Shown one piece after another: positions 45,306-54,829 of a DNA stretch of 64,000 nt; positions within the stretch are counted from its first letter, which is position 1; each line of letters begins with the position of its first letter. This stretch comes from Sphingobium cloacae (GTDB taxonomy: Bacteria; Pseudomonadota; Alphaproteobacteria; Sphingomonadales; Sphingomonadaceae), in assembly GCF_002355855.1 (NCBI RefSeq), contig NZ_AP017655.1:2323501-2387500 (forward strand), written 5' to 3'. Below the pieces are notes generated by a model. It worked only from the letters and a program-made list of their open reading frames with translations, did not search any database and was not told the origin of the DNA. The position numbers and the translations under genes are program-made.

Positions 45306-45761
45306 ATGGCGATCTTTCCCCGTCCGGTTTCCCCCAAGAGCGCGGCCCACGACCTGTGGAGCTATTTCCGCGCGCAGCGTCCGCACAAATGGCCGCTGCT
45401 GGGCCTGTCCATCGCGATCACCTGGCTGATCGTCTGGGTGTTCGTGATCGACGCCAACACCAACACCATGCCGACGCGCAACCAGATCATCTATGTGCAG
45501 AACTGGGACGCCAGCCGGTCGGACGCCGCGATCATCCTGCAACAGAAGATCGACCTGGCGAAGAGAGAGGCCCTGCTGGAGAAGAAGCAGAAGGAAATGC
45601 AGCATGTCGCCGACATTTTCGGCATAGACTGGCGCGAGGACGAGGCGCGCAACCGCGCCCGCCGCCAGGAGGCGCTGAAGCAGATCAACGCCCAGCTCGA
45701 TTCGCGCCTCGCCAAGGCGGAAAGCGCGGAAAAGCCCACGGCCGGAGCGGCCCCGCGCTGA
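45306..45761 (+). CDS. Membrane-anchored hypothetical protein
   Basis: A 151-residue protein with one membrane helix at about 30-49 (LLGLSIAITWLIVWVFVI) and a mostly helical, charged C-terminal part (AIILQQKIDLAKREALLEKK) that may be a coiled coil. No family recognised. It is 5 bases upstream of ribD and read in the same direction, so it is probably in one transcript. Confidence 0.75.
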   Translation: MAIFPRPVSPKSAAHDLWSYFRAQRPHKWPLLGLSIAITWLIVWVFVIDANTNTMPTRNQIIYVQNWDASRSDAAIILQQKIDLAKREALLEKKQKEMQHVADIFGIDWREDEARNRARRQEALKQINAQLDSRLAKAESAEKPTAGAAPR

Positions 45762-45766
45762 GCGCC

Positions 45767-46753
45767 ATGACGCCTGATCCTGCCGCCGACCGGCGCTTCA
45801 TGGCGGCGGCGATCGCCCTGTCGGAACGGGGGCGCGGCCTTTCCACCCCCAATCCCAATGTCGGCTGCCTGATCGTCCGCGACGGGCGCGTCGCCGGGCG
45901 CGGCTGGACGCAGAAGGGCGGACGCCCCCATGCCGAGGCGCAGGCGCTGGAACAGGCGATGGAGCAGGCACGGGGCGCGACGGCCTATGTGACGCTGGAG
46001 CCCTGTTTCCATCTGTCGCCGCGCGGGCCGCGCTGCGCCGACCTGATCGCCCGCTCAGGGATCGCCCGCGTGGTCATCGCCTTGCGCGATCCCGATCCGC
46101 GCACGGACGGACAGGGCGCGGCATGGCTGCGCGAGCATGGCATTGCCGTCGAGATGGGCGTGATGGAGGCGCAGGCCCGCGCCGCCATGGCCGGTTTCCT
46201 GCGGCGGCAGACGCTGGGGCGGCCCGCCGTGACGCTGAAGCTGGGCCTGTCGCTGGACGGGCGGATCGCGCTGGCCGACGGGTCGAGCCGCTGGATCACC
46301 GGCCCCGACGCCCGCGCCCACGCCCATCTGGAGCGGGCGCGGCATGACGCCATTTTGGTGGGCGGCGGCACGCTGCGCGCCGACGCGCCGCGACTCGACG
46401 TGCGGCTGGCGGGACTGGAAGACCGCTCGCCGCGCCGCATCCTGCTGAGCCGGGGCGATGCGCCCGAAGGCTGGGAACGGATCGGGCGGCCGGAGGACAT
46501 CGCGGCGCTGGAGCGGGTCGATCACCTGCTGGTGGAGGGCGGCGCGGGGGCGGCGGCGGCTTTCCTGCGCGCCGGGCTGGTCGACCGGCTGCTGCTCTAT
46601 CGCGCGCCCATCCTGATCGGCGAGGGGATGGCGGCGCTGGGCGAAATCGGGCTTGCCGATCTGGCGGACGCGCATGGGCGATGGGTGCTGACGGACGAAA
46701 GGCGGCTGGGCGTCGACCGGCTGGAGATCTACGCGGCGGCGCGGGGGGTTTAG
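45767..46753 (+). CDS. ribD: Riboflavin biosynthesis deaminase/reductase RibD
   Basis: A 328-residue bifunctional enzyme of FMN and FAD synthesis: pyrimidine deaminase followed by reductase. The deaminase half (1-145) has PNPNVGCLIV, the zinc site HAE at 55-57 and PC...C at 79-90. The spacing PC-FHLSPRGPR-C is one residue longer than the usual PCSHYGRTPPC, and the consensus G-R-T-P is lost, a small oddity. The reductase half has VTLKLGLSLDGRIA and LVEGGAGAAAAFL. The ATG at 45767 was chosen as the family start. Other rib genes are absent. Confidence 0.93.
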   Translation: MTPDPAADRRFMAAAIALSERGRGLSTPNPNVGCLIVRDGRVAGRGWTQKGGRPHAEAQALEQAMEQARGATAYVTLEPCFHLSPRGPRCADLIARSGIARVVIALRDPDPRTDGQGAAWLREHGIAVEMGVMEAQARAAMAGFLRRQTLGRPAVTLKLGLSLDGRIALADGSSRWITGPDARAHAHLERARHDAILVGGGTLRADAPRLDVRLAGLEDRSPRRILLSRGDAPEGWERIGRPEDIAALERVDHLLVEGGAGAAAAFLRAGLVDRLLLYRAPILIGEGMAALGEIGLADLADAHGRWVLTDERRLGVDRLEIYAAARGV

Positions 46754-46808
46754 GGGCTGTCTGGCTTGGGTGGATTGGCGACGGTCCGCTTTCCTCATTC
46801 CGTTCCCC

Positions 46809-46910
46809 CTGAGCGAAGTCGAAGGGCACGGCCGACCGGAGGGAGGCCGCTTCGCTCCGCTCAGTGGAGAGCTCCGACTTCGCTCAGCCCGAACCGATGA
46901 AGGAGTGTCC
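46809..46910. repeat. REP-like intergenic repeat
   Basis: CTGAGCGAAGTCG (46809-46821) and CGACTTCGCTCAG (46875-46887) are perfect inverted arms; a tail CCCGAAC...ATGAAGGAGTGTCC follows. The same arrangement with nearly the same tail is at 50822-50905. It lies in the gap between ribD and fliA and could form a stable hairpin. Confidence 0.75.
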
Positions 46911-46945
46911 GCAAAGGCCGAAACCCGCCATCCCCGAACCAGAAA

Positions 46946-47683
46946 TCAATCCCAGTCCCGCAATTTCTCGCGCAGCTTGTCCAGCGCCGCCTTCTTGATC
47001 TGGCATACCCGGGCCGCGCCGATGTCCAGCACCTGCCCGATCTCCTCCAGATTCAGCTCCTCGACGAAGTAAAGCTGCAACACCAGCGCCTCGCGCTGCG
47101 GCAGCGCGCCGATATGGTCCGCCAGCGCCGCTTTCAGCGACTCCCGCTCCATCACGTCGTCGGCCCGATCTTCCACGTCGGCGAACCACATGGACTGGTC
47201 GGAATAAACCTCGTCCATGCTCATATGCTGCACCATCTCCGCCCCGTCGGCGATCTGGCGATAGGTGGCGGCGTCCAGCCCCATTTCCTCCGCCATCTCC
47301 GCCTCGCCCGGAGTCCGGCCCAGACGCTGCTCCAGCTTGCGGCGCACGCCGGCCAGTTCCTTCCGCCGCGCCATGGCGGAGCGGCAGAGCGTGGCCTGCC
47401 GCCGCAGATGGTCGATCATCGCGCCGCGCACGCGCATCTGCGCATAGGACGCGAAACCCAGCCCCCGGTCCTCGAAGCCATTGGCCGCCTCGACCAGCGC
47501 CACCATCCCAATCTGAAGCAGGTCCTCGATCTCGATGGCGCTCGATACGCGGCCATGGACATGCCAGGCGATCTTGCGGACCAGCGGCATATATTGCCGC
47601 GCCAGTCGTTCGGGCGAATGCGCGCTCCCCCGCCGCCCATAAGTGAGGGCGTCCGATCCGGCGGTGACCTTGTTCATATACAT
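46946..47683 (-). CDS. fliA: RNA polymerase sigma factor FliA (sigma-28)
   Basis: A 245-residue sigma-70 family flagellar sigma factor. Region 2: LVRKIAWHVHGRVSSAIEIED, then DLLQIGMVALVEAAN and FASYAQMRVRGAMIDHLR (about 60-95), typical of FliA. Region 4: LNLEEIGQVLDIGAARVCQI near 215-234. A strong site AAGGAGG lies 8 bases before the first ATG. Last of three flagellar genes read leftward behind flhA (13 bases). Confidence 0.95.
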   Translation of the reverse strand: MYMNKVTAGSDALTYGRRGSAHSPERLARQYMPLVRKIAWHVHGRVSSAIEIEDLLQIGMVALVEAANGFEDRGLGFASYAQMRVRGAMIDHLRRQATLCRSAMARRKELAGVRRKLEQRLGRTPGEAEMAEEMGLDAATYRQIADGAEMVQHMSMDEVYSDQSMWFADVEDRADDVMERESLKAALADHIGALPQREALVLQLYFVEELNLEEIGQVLDIGAARVCQIKKAALDKLREKLRDWD

Positions 47684-47696
47684 GGATCAAGCCTCC

Positions 47697-49817
47697 TTAC
47701 GCGACCCGCTCGCGGGCGGGCGCGGGATCATGGCGCGGGATGGGCCGCTGCTCGCCGCCGACCACGGCCGCGACTTCGACTCCCTTGCCGTCCGGGATTT
47801 CCAGGAAGGACAGCACCGGCGTTTCCGGCAGATGCGGCTTGAACAGCCGCGCCAGCGCCCGGCGCGCCACGGGCGACGTCACGATGGCGAAATTCCGCGC
47901 CTGCCCCAGCAGGGGCCGCGCCGCCTGCACCACCGCCTCGATGATGCGGTTGGCGAGCGCCGGTTCGATGGGATGCCTGGCATCGCCCGCGACCCGCATC
48001 GCCTGCGCCAGCAGCGCCTCCAGATCGCCGTCCAGCGTGATGACCGGCAGCGGCATCTTCACCGGCACCAGCCCCTGGATGATCAGCGCCCCGATCCGCT
48101 GCCGCACCGCTTCGACAAGCTGTTCGTGCGTCATGTCGGGCCGCGCGGCGTCGACCATCGCCTCGCAGATGCGGCGGAAGTCCTTGAGCGCGATCCCTTC
48201 GGACAGCAGCGCGCGGCACAGCGCGGAAATCTGCGTGAGGCTGAGCAGCCCCGGCGTCAGCCCGTCCACCAGTTGCGGCGCGGCGTCCTTGAGGTTGTCG
48301 AGCAGCTTGCGCGCCTCGTCCAGCCCGAACATCTCGCTCGCATTCATGGCGATCAGCTGGTTGAGGTGCGTCGCCACGACCGTCGGCGGATCGACCACCG
48401 TATAGCCCGCGACCACCGCTTCCGTGCGCTTGGCGGGCGAAATCCACACCGCCTCCAGCCCGAAGGTCGGGTCTTTCGTCTCGCGCCCGGACACCGTGCC
48501 TTCCAGCGCGCCGCTATCGAGCGCCAGCAGGTCCTCGGGCCAGATCTCATCCTCGCCCACGACCACGCCGGCGATGGTGATGCGATACTGGTTGGGTTCC
48601 AGCGACAGGTTGTCTTTCACCCGCACCATCGGCACCACGAAGCCCAGTTCCTTGGAAAGCTGCCGCCGGATGCCGGTGATCCGCGCCATCAGCGGCGCGC
48701 CCTTGCGCTCGTCGACCAGCCCGATCAGCCCATAGCCGATCTCCAGCCCCAGGATCGCGCCGTCGGACACGTCGTCCCATTCGATCACCGCCGGATTGGC
48801 GGGCGCGGGGGCGGGCGCGGGTTCCGCCGCCTTGCGCTGGCTCGCCTTGCGCAGCTGCCATGCGATGAAGCCGGCCACCGCCGCAGCGGGCAGGATGATC
48901 ATATGCGGCATGCCCGGCAGCACGCCGAGGAAGGCGAGGATCGCCGCCACCGGCACCCATGCCCGGCCCGAACCGAACTGGCTGGCGATCTGCCCGCCCA
49001 GATCCTGTTCGCTGCCGACGCGGGTGACGATCGCCGCCGCCGCGATGGAAAGCAGCAGCGCGGGCACCTGCGCCACCAGCGCGTCGCCGATGGCCAGCAC
49101 GATATAGGTCTGCGCCGCCTCGCCGATGGCCAGCCCATGGCTCGCCACGCCCAATATGATGCCGCCCACGATGTTGATGACCAGGATCAGGATGCCCGCG
49201 ACCGCATCGCCCTTCACGAACTTGCTCGCGCCGTCCATGGAGCCGTAGAAATCGGCCTCGGTCGCCACTTCCCGGCGGCGCACCTTGGCTTCCTCCGGGG
49301 TCAGCAGGCCCGCATTCAGGTCCGCGTCGATCGCCATCTGCTTGCCCGGCAGGGCGTCGAGGGTGAAGCGCGCGCTGACTTCCGACACGCGCCCCGCGCC
49401 CTTGGTGATGACGACCAGGTTGATGATCATCAGGATCGCGAAGACGAAGATGCCGACGACATAATCGCCGCCGATCAGGAAATGGCCGAAGGCTTCGATC
49501 ACATGGCCCGCCGCGTCCGATCCTTCATGGCCCGACACCAGCACCACGCGCGTGGACGCCACGTTGAGCGCCAGCCGCAGCAAGGTCGCGAACAGCAGCA
49601 CCGTTGGAAAGCTGGAGAAATCGAGCGGCTTGGCGGCATTCAGCGCCACCATCAACACCGCGAGGGAGATCATGATGTTGGTGATGAACCCGATGTCCAG
49701 CATCACCGCCGGCACCGGCACCATCATGAACAGCACGACCATCAGCGTCGCGATGGGCAGCACCGCGCCCCTGGCGGCGTTCATCCAGATTTTCGTCTTG
49801 ACCTGGGCGGGAGTCAT
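47697..49817 (-). CDS. flhA: Flagellar export protein FlhA
   Basis: A 706-residue inner-membrane component of the flagellar type III export gate. Seven to eight N-terminal membrane helices (to about 330), a FHIPEP-like segment at about 150-190 (GAGRVSEVSARFTLDALPGKQ), then a cytoplasmic domain that binds export chaperones. It is followed by fliA and preceded by a lytic transglycosylase. No flhB or other flagellar gene is in the window. Confidence 0.96.
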   Translation of the reverse strand: MTPAQVKTKIWMNAARGAVLPIATLMVVLFMMVPVPAVMLDIGFITNIMISLAVLMVALNAAKPLDFSSFPTVLLFATLLRLALNVASTRVVLVSGHEGSDAAGHVIEAFGHFLIGGDYVVGIFVFAILMIINLVVITKGAGRVSEVSARFTLDALPGKQMAIDADLNAGLLTPEEAKVRRREVATEADFYGSMDGASKFVKGDAVAGILILVINIVGGIILGVASHGLAIGEAAQTYIVLAIGDALVAQVPALLLSIAAAAIVTRVGSEQDLGGQIASQFGSGRAWVPVAAILAFLGVLPGMPHMIILPAAAVAGFIAWQLRKASQRKAAEPAPAPAPANPAVIEWDDVSDGAILGLEIGYGLIGLVDERKGAPLMARITGIRRQLSKELGFVVPMVRVKDNLSLEPNQYRITIAGVVVGEDEIWPEDLLALDSGALEGTVSGRETKDPTFGLEAVWISPAKRTEAVVAGYTVVDPPTVVATHLNQLIAMNASEMFGLDEARKLLDNLKDAAPQLVDGLTPGLLSLTQISALCRALLSEGIALKDFRRICEAMVDAARPDMTHEQLVEAVRQRIGALIIQGLVPVKMPLPVITLDGDLEALLAQAMRVAGDARHPIEPALANRIIEAVVQAARPLLGQARNFAIVTSPVARRALARLFKPHLPETPVLSFLEIPDGKGVEVAAVVGGEQRPIPRHDPAPARERVA

Positions 49818-49826
49818 AAGAAGCCG

Positions 49827-50645
49827 TTACCTTCCGAGGGTGGCGAGCATGAGATAGGCGAGACGCGCCGTCTGCGGCTGCGGCCGGACGCTCACGTCGG
49901 CCGCGCTGGCAAGGCGCTGGGTTTCGATCCGCACATAGTCGGCGGGCTGGACGGCCTTCGCGCCGGTGGGCAGCGCCGCATCGGCATAGCGCACCTCTCC
50001 GCCCAGCGAATCCATGCCCTTCTGCAACTTGGCGTTGAAGCGGTCGCGAATGTCGGCGAAGCTGCGGGCATGGCCCTGCTTGTCGTAGAAGATCGAGCGA
50101 TTGGCCCGCGCCGCCGCCGGGAACAGCGAAGCCGCCGTCGCTTGCGGCGCGCGGTCATGGCTGGACAGGAACTTCGCCGCCCCGCCCACGCCCAGGAAAT
50201 GCGCGAGATAAAGATCGACCGGCTGCGCCTCGCGCCCCAGCCGCTGCTCCAGATAGGCCTTGTTGTCGGCGGCATGTTCCGCCGCCATGACCGAAGCCGT
50301 CTCCGGATGGTTGCGCAGGTCGAGGATCTGCTGCCGCAAGTCCGGGTCCGACACATAATAGCGGCCATTGGCGCCCCGGCTGACCGCGTCGGCGGCCCAG
50401 CCCAGCCCATATTCGCTGCCATGCTTGTCGATGACGGCAAGCCAGCTCTGGTCGATGAATTGATAAAGCCCCCGCGCGGACGATGTGGCCGCGCGCGCAT
50501 GGGGATTGAGGCTGCTTTCGATCTTCGCCTGCCCCAGCAGGTAACCGAAATCGACGCCCGTGCGGCGGCTGGCCATGGCGATCGCGTTGGTGACGCGATT
50601 GCCGGTCGAAGCCCCCTGCACTGTGATGTCCGCAAATGCCGACAC
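49827..50645 (-). CDS. SLT-type lytic transglycosylase, flagellum-associated
   Basis: A 272-residue enzyme of the SLT fold: AKIESSLNPHARAATSSARG at about 41-60 has the catalytic Glu, followed by LYQFIDQSW and GLGWAADA. No N-terminal signal peptide or lipobox is evident, though the flagellar neighbours (9 bases before flhA) suggest it opens the murein for the rod, possibly exported by the flagellar system. Function is inferred from fold and context. Confidence 0.85.
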   Translation of the reverse strand: MSAFADITVQGASTGNRVTNAIAMASRRTGVDFGYLLGQAKIESSLNPHARAATSSARGLYQFIDQSWLAVIDKHGSEYGLGWAADAVSRGANGRYYVSDPDLRQQILDLRNHPETASVMAAEHAADNKAYLEQRLGREAQPVDLYLAHFLGVGGAAKFLSSHDRAPQATAASLFPAAARANRSIFYDKQGHARSFADIRDRFNAKLQKGMDSLGGEVRYADAALPTGAKAVQPADYVRIETQRLASAADVSVRPQPQTARLAYLMLATLGR

Positions 50646-50789
50646 GTGAACAATCCCCTTTGCTAGCGGGGATCATTAGAGCAAGCCTTATGCCAATATT
50701 TGGTTAACGCGGCCGTAGGAAAATGCGAGCGGTTCGGAAAAAGGCTGTTCTGGGGTGGGGAGCGGACTGTCGCGGCTTAGATGCCAACC

Positions 50790-50905
50790 CCCGTTCGCCC
50801 TGAGCTTGTCGAAGGGTCAGCCTGAGCGAAGTCGAAGGCAACACCTCACTTCGTTCGGTGGAAAGCTTCTACTTCGCTCAGCCCGAACGAATGAAGGAGT
50901 GTCCC
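50790..50905. repeat. REP-like intergenic repeat with IS flank
   Basis: CCGTTCGCCCTGAGCTTGTC then GAAGGGTCAG, followed by inverted arms CTGAGCGAAGT (50822-50832) and ACTTCGCTCAG (50871-50881) and the ATGAAGGAGTGTCC tail. This is the clearest copy of the family in the window. The 300-base gap before the IS holds nothing else recognisable. Confidence 0.8.
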
Positions 50906-50946
50906 CTTCTGGCCGATAGCTGCCAAGACTGTGGATCGAATACCGT

Positions 50947-52449
50947 CGAGACTGTTGAAAAAGTCGCTTGAGTTGCGGCTGGGGGAGTGATTCCATCGCG
51001 AGTGTAGTCGGGAGATGCGGCGATGATGGGTAAGCTGGATGGGCAGGATCGGCTGTTTTACGAGTTTCGGCTGAACGATCATGTGCCAGCGGATCATCTG
51101 CTGCGGCGGATTGATACGGTTCTGGATTTCGGCTTCGTGCGCGAACATCTCGCCAGCAGCTACAGCGCGATGGGGCGACCATCGATCGATCCCGAACTGA
51201 TGATGCGGATGCTGCTGGTGGGCTATCTTTTCGGCATCCGGTCCGAGCGCAGGCTATGCGAGGAAGTGCATCTCAACCTTGCCTATCGCTGGTACTGCCG
51301 CCTTGATCTGGACGGTCGCGTGCCGGACCATTCGACCTTCAGCAAGAACCGCTATGGCCGCTTCCGCGACGGAGAGTTGCACCGGTTGCTGTTCGATGAG
51401 GTCGTCCGCCGCTGTGTCGAGGCGGGGCTCGTGATCGGCCACGACACCGCCGTGGACGCCAGCATGGTCGAAGCCGACGCCAACTATGAGCATAAGCTGC
51501 CGGGGAGCGAAGCGCCCGATACCCTGCGCGGCCAGTACCGCAGCAGCCGCGCGGTGCGCGAATATCTCGCCGCCCTCGATGCGGCGCTGCCGACGCCACC
51601 GGATGAGCCGGAGCCATCCACGCCCAAGCATGTGTCGCCGATCGACCCACAAAGTGCGTGGTCGTCAAAGCATGGCCGCGCCCGGTTTGCCTACGCCACC
51701 AACTCCATGATCGACACCGAGACCGGCTGCATCCTCGATGTCGAGGCCAGTCCGGCACGCTTCGCGGCGGAGGTGGCGACGACGCGGGTCATGGTGGAGC
51801 GCGTCGGTCAGCGTCTCGGTATCACGCCCAAACGCATTGCCGCCGACAAGGCCTATGGCAGTGGCCTGCTGCTTGCTTGGCTGTTCGATCGCGAGATTGT
51901 GCCGCATATCCCGGTCATCGACCGCCAGCGCCAGGTGCCGGGCATCTTCAGCCGGGATGACTTCACCTATGACCCCCAGAACGACAGCTTCACCTGTCCC
52001 GGAGGAAGATCGCTGACATATCGTGGCGACGATCGAGCGCATCGCGTGCATTTCTACCGTCCGAAAGGCAGCGACTGCAAAGCCTGTCCCGTTCGCGAGC
52101 AATGCACTACAGGGACACGGCGGACGCTGACCCGTTCGTTCGATCAGGAGGCGCGGGATCGCGCCCAGGCCCTCGCGCAGACCGATGACTATGCCCGATC
52201 CCGACGATTGCGAAGGCGTATCGAGCGGCTCTTCGGCCATCTCAAACGTACCATGGGCATCCGAAGGTTGAAGTTGAAAGGGCTCAGCGGAGCGGCAGAG
52301 GAGTTCTTGATGGCGGCATCGGCCCAGAACCTCCGTCTGCTCACCAGACCGGCAAGCATGACTGGATAATACAGCCCTCGATTGCATCGGCGATCGTCGC
52401 TCCACTGCCAAGCACCGCCGTCAACCCAACGACTTTTTCAACAGTCTCG
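50947..52449 (+). mobile_element. IS1182-family insertion sequence
   Basis: Perfect 20-base terminal inverted repeats CGAGACTGTTGAAAAAGTCG (50947-50966) and its complement (52430-52449) enclose one transposase gene. Length about 1.5 kb is normal. The right end is only 4 bases from the pheT stop. Target duplication cannot be read with certainty. Confidence 0.94.
51023..52369 (+). CDS. IS1182-family transposase
   Basis: A 448-residue DDE transposase: N-terminal DUF772-type domain (LMMRMLLVGYLFGIRSERRL at about 56-75), D in GHDTAVDASMVEADA near 140, ADKAYGSG near 273, and a C-terminal IERLFGHLKRTMGIRRL with Glu near 408. A cysteine pair CKACPVREQC at about 352-361 is typical of the family. The frame is intact, so it may be active. 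Confidence 0.95.
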   Translation: MMGKLDGQDRLFYEFRLNDHVPADHLLRRIDTVLDFGFVREHLASSYSAMGRPSIDPELMMRMLLVGYLFGIRSERRLCEEVHLNLAYRWYCRLDLDGRVPDHSTFSKNRYGRFRDGELHRLLFDEVVRRCVEAGLVIGHDTAVDASMVEADANYEHKLPGSEAPDTLRGQYRSSRAVREYLAALDAALPTPPDEPEPSTPKHVSPIDPQSAWSSKHGRARFAYATNSMIDTETGCILDVEASPARFAAEVATTRVMVERVGQRLGITPKRIAADKAYGSGLLLAWLFDREIVPHIPVIDRQRQVPGIFSRDDFTYDPQNDSFTCPGGRSLTYRGDDRAHRVHFYRPKGSDCKACPVREQCTTGTRRTLTRSFDQEARDRAQALAQTDDYARSRRLRRRIERLFGHLKRTMGIRRLKLKGLSGAAEEFLMAASAQNLRLLTRPASMTG

Positions 52450-52453
52450 GCCT

Positions 52454-54829
52454 TTACCCCCGCAACGTCCCGCCCAGCTTTTCCGCCGCCTTCACCACCG
52501 CGCCGCTGATCGCGTCCAGTTCCTCCTGGGAAAAGCTCTTCTCCCCCGGCTGCAACGTCACTTCGATGGCGAGGGATTTATACCCTTGCTCCACGCCCGG
52601 CCCGGCGAACATGTCGAACAATCGCGCCTCGACGATCGCCTTCTTGTCCGCGTTCCGCACCGCGCGCGCCAGCGCATCGGCTTCCACCGCTTCGGGGACG
52701 AGGAAGGCGAAGTCCCGCTTCACCGCCTGCAAGGCGGGCGGCGCATAGGGCGCGCGCATGAAGCCGGCCTTGCGCTTCGCCGGAATCGCATCGAGGAAGA
52801 TCTCGCCCGCGACCACCGCGCCGGTCAGGCCGAACTGCTTCGCGACGCCCGGATGCAGCACGCCATATTCCGCCAGCACCGTCTTGGGGCCAAGCCGCAG
52901 CGTCCCCGACTGGCCGGGATGATAGGCCCCCGAAGCCTCGCCGAAGCTCTGCAAATTGCCGACCGGCGCGCCCGCCGCCGCGAGCAGGGCGGCGGCTTCG
53001 GCTTTCGCGTCATGGGCGGCGAAGGGCTGCGCCTTGCCGGTCTGCCAGCCGCGCGGCGTCTTCTCGCCCGCCAGCACGAAGCCCACGGTCGCGCGCTCCC
53101 GATCAGAGAAATAGCGCCGCCCGAGCTCGAACAGCCGTACCGAAGCCGCGCCGCGATCCATGTTGCGCCGCGTGGCCGACAGCAGCCCCGGCAGCAGCGA
53201 AGGCCGCATCACCTTCAGATCCTCGGAAATGGGATTGGCGAGCGTCCAGTCGCCCCCGCCCACGCTCGCGGCCTCCTTTTCGGAAAGGAAGGACCAGTTG
53301 ATCGCCTCGGCCAGCCCGCGCGCGGCGGCGGTGCGGCGCACCCGGCGCTCGACCATCTGCTCGGGGGTGGCGGTCGGCCGCGCCACGCCCGGCGCGCGGG
53401 GCAGGGGGGTGGAGGGCACCTTGTCCAGCCCCACGATCCGCACGACCTCCTCGACGATATCGGGCCAGCCGTCCACGTCGCGCCGCCATGTCGGCACCGT
53501 GACCGTCCATGCCCCCGCGTCTGCGGCCACGCCGAAGCCCAGGCTCTCCAGAATGCGCTTCTGCTCGTCCGCCGCGACATCCACGCCCGCCAGCGCCAGG
53601 CATTGCGCGGGATCGTAGCGCAGTGTCTTCGGCGCCAGCGGAGGTTCTCCCGCCCGCGTCGGCTCGCTCGGCGTCCCGCCGCACAGCTTCATCACAAGGT
53701 CGGTCGCGATGGACAGGCCATCGTCCAGGAACGCCGGGTCCACCCCGCGCTCGAACCGCCCGCGCGCGTCGCTGGTCAGCGCCAGCTTCTGCCCGGTGAC
53801 GGCGATCCGCTCCGGCGTGAAATAGGCGCATTCGATCAGCACGTCGGTCGTGCTGTCCTGCGCCCCCGAATGCTCGCCGCCCATGATGCCGCCAATGTCG
53901 TGCACCGCTACATCGTCGGCGATGACGGTCATCGTCCCGTCGACGGTGTAGGATTTGCCGTTCAGCGCCAGCACTTCCTCGCCGGGCTTGCCCTTGCGCG
54001 CGACGAGGCCGCCTTTCAGCGCTCCCATGTCATAGACGTGCAGCGGACGGCCGAGGTCGATCATGACATAGTTGGTGATGTCGACCAGCGTGCTGATCGG
54101 CTTCTGCCCGATGGCTTTCAGCCGCCGCGCCATCCATGCGGGCGACTGGCCGTTGGTCACGCCCCGCACGGTCCGCGCGAAGAAGGCGGGGCATCCCTCG
54201 CTATCCTCGGTCCGCACGTCCGGACCCGGCCCGCTCCCCTCGACCACCGGGATCGCGAGCGGCTTCAACGTCCCCAGTCCCGCCGCCGCCAGATCGCGCG
54301 CGATCCCGCGCACGCCCATGCAGTCCTGCCGGTTCGGGGTGATGCTGACGTCGATCACCGGATCGTCGAGGCCCGCCCATGCGGCATAGGCTTGCCCCAC
54401 CGGCGCATCTTCGGCCAGTTCGATGATGCCTTCATGATCTTCGCCCAGTTCCAGTTCACGGGCCGAACACATCATGCCGTTCGATTCGATCCCGCGAATG
54501 GCGGTCTTCTTCAGGACCATGCCGTTGGCCGGCACCACCGCGCCCTCGACCCCGAACACGCCGACCAGCCCGGCCCGCGCATTGGGCGCGCCGCACACGA
54601 CCTGCAAGGGCTGCCCGTCACCATGGTCGACCGTCAGAACCTGCAACTTGTCCGCCTGCGGATGACGCTCCGCCGTCAGCACCCTGGCGATGCGGAACGC
54701 GCCCAGCTTCTCCGCCGGATTCTCGACATCCTCGACCTCCAGCCCGATGGCGTTCAGCGTCTTGAGGATGGTGGCGAGGTTCGCCTGCGTATCCAGATGC
54801 TCCCTGAGCCAGCCCAGCGTGAACTTCAT
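52454..54829 (-). CDS. pheT: Phenylalanyl-tRNA synthetase beta subunit
   Basis: A 791-residue beta subunit. N-terminal [14 protein letters not shown], tRNA-binding EMAP-like part ([19 protein letters not shown] near 49-67), B3/B4 editing domain (around 215-370), B5 domain and C-terminal ferredoxin-fold anticodon-binding FDX-ACB domain ([12 protein letters not shown], ending GGTLRG). The stop is 4 bases from the right end of the IS. Overlaps pheS by 4 bases. Confidence 0.96.
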   Translation of the reverse strand: MKFTLGWLREHLDTQANLATILKTLNAIGLEVEDVENPAEKLGAFRIARVLTAERHPQADKLQVLTVDHGDGQPLQVVCGAPNARAGLVGVFGVEGAVVPANGMVLKKTAIRGIESNGMMCSARELELGEDHEGIIELAEDAPVGQAYAAWAGLDDPVIDVSITPNRQDCMGVRGIARDLAAAGLGTLKPLAIPVVEGSGPGPDVRTEDSEGCPAFFARTVRGVTNGQSPAWMARRLKAIGQKPISTLVDITNYVMIDLGRPLHVYDMGALKGGLVARKGKPGEEVLALNGKSYTVDGTMTVIADDVAVHDIGGIMGGEHSGAQDSTTDVLIECAYFTPERIAVTGQKLALTSDARGRFERGVDPAFLDDGLSIATDLVMKLCGGTPSEPTRAGEPPLAPKTLRYDPAQCLALAGVDVAADEQKRILESLGFGVAADAGAWTVTVPTWRRDVDGWPDIVEEVVRIVGLDKVPSTPLPRAPGVARPTATPEQMVERRVRRTAAARGLAEAINWSFLSEKEAASVGGGDWTLANPISEDLKVMRPSLLPGLLSATRRNMDRGAASVRLFELGRRYFSDRERATVGFVLAGEKTPRGWQTGKAQPFAAHDAKAEAAALLAAAGAPVGNLQSFGEASGAYHPGQSGTLRLGPKTVLAEYGVLHPGVAKQFGLTGAVVAGEIFLDAIPAKRKAGFMRAPYAPPALQAVKRDFAFLVPEAVEADALARAVRNADKKAIVEARLFDMFAGPGVEQGYKSLAIEVTLQPGEKSFSQEELDAISGAVVKAAEKLGGTLRG

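Noticed and set aside
47643..50666. Plus-strand open frame of 1007 codons opposite fliA, flhA and the lytic transglycosylase
   Set aside because: His/Arg/Asp-rich translation with no family resemblance, exactly antisense to three recognisable genes.
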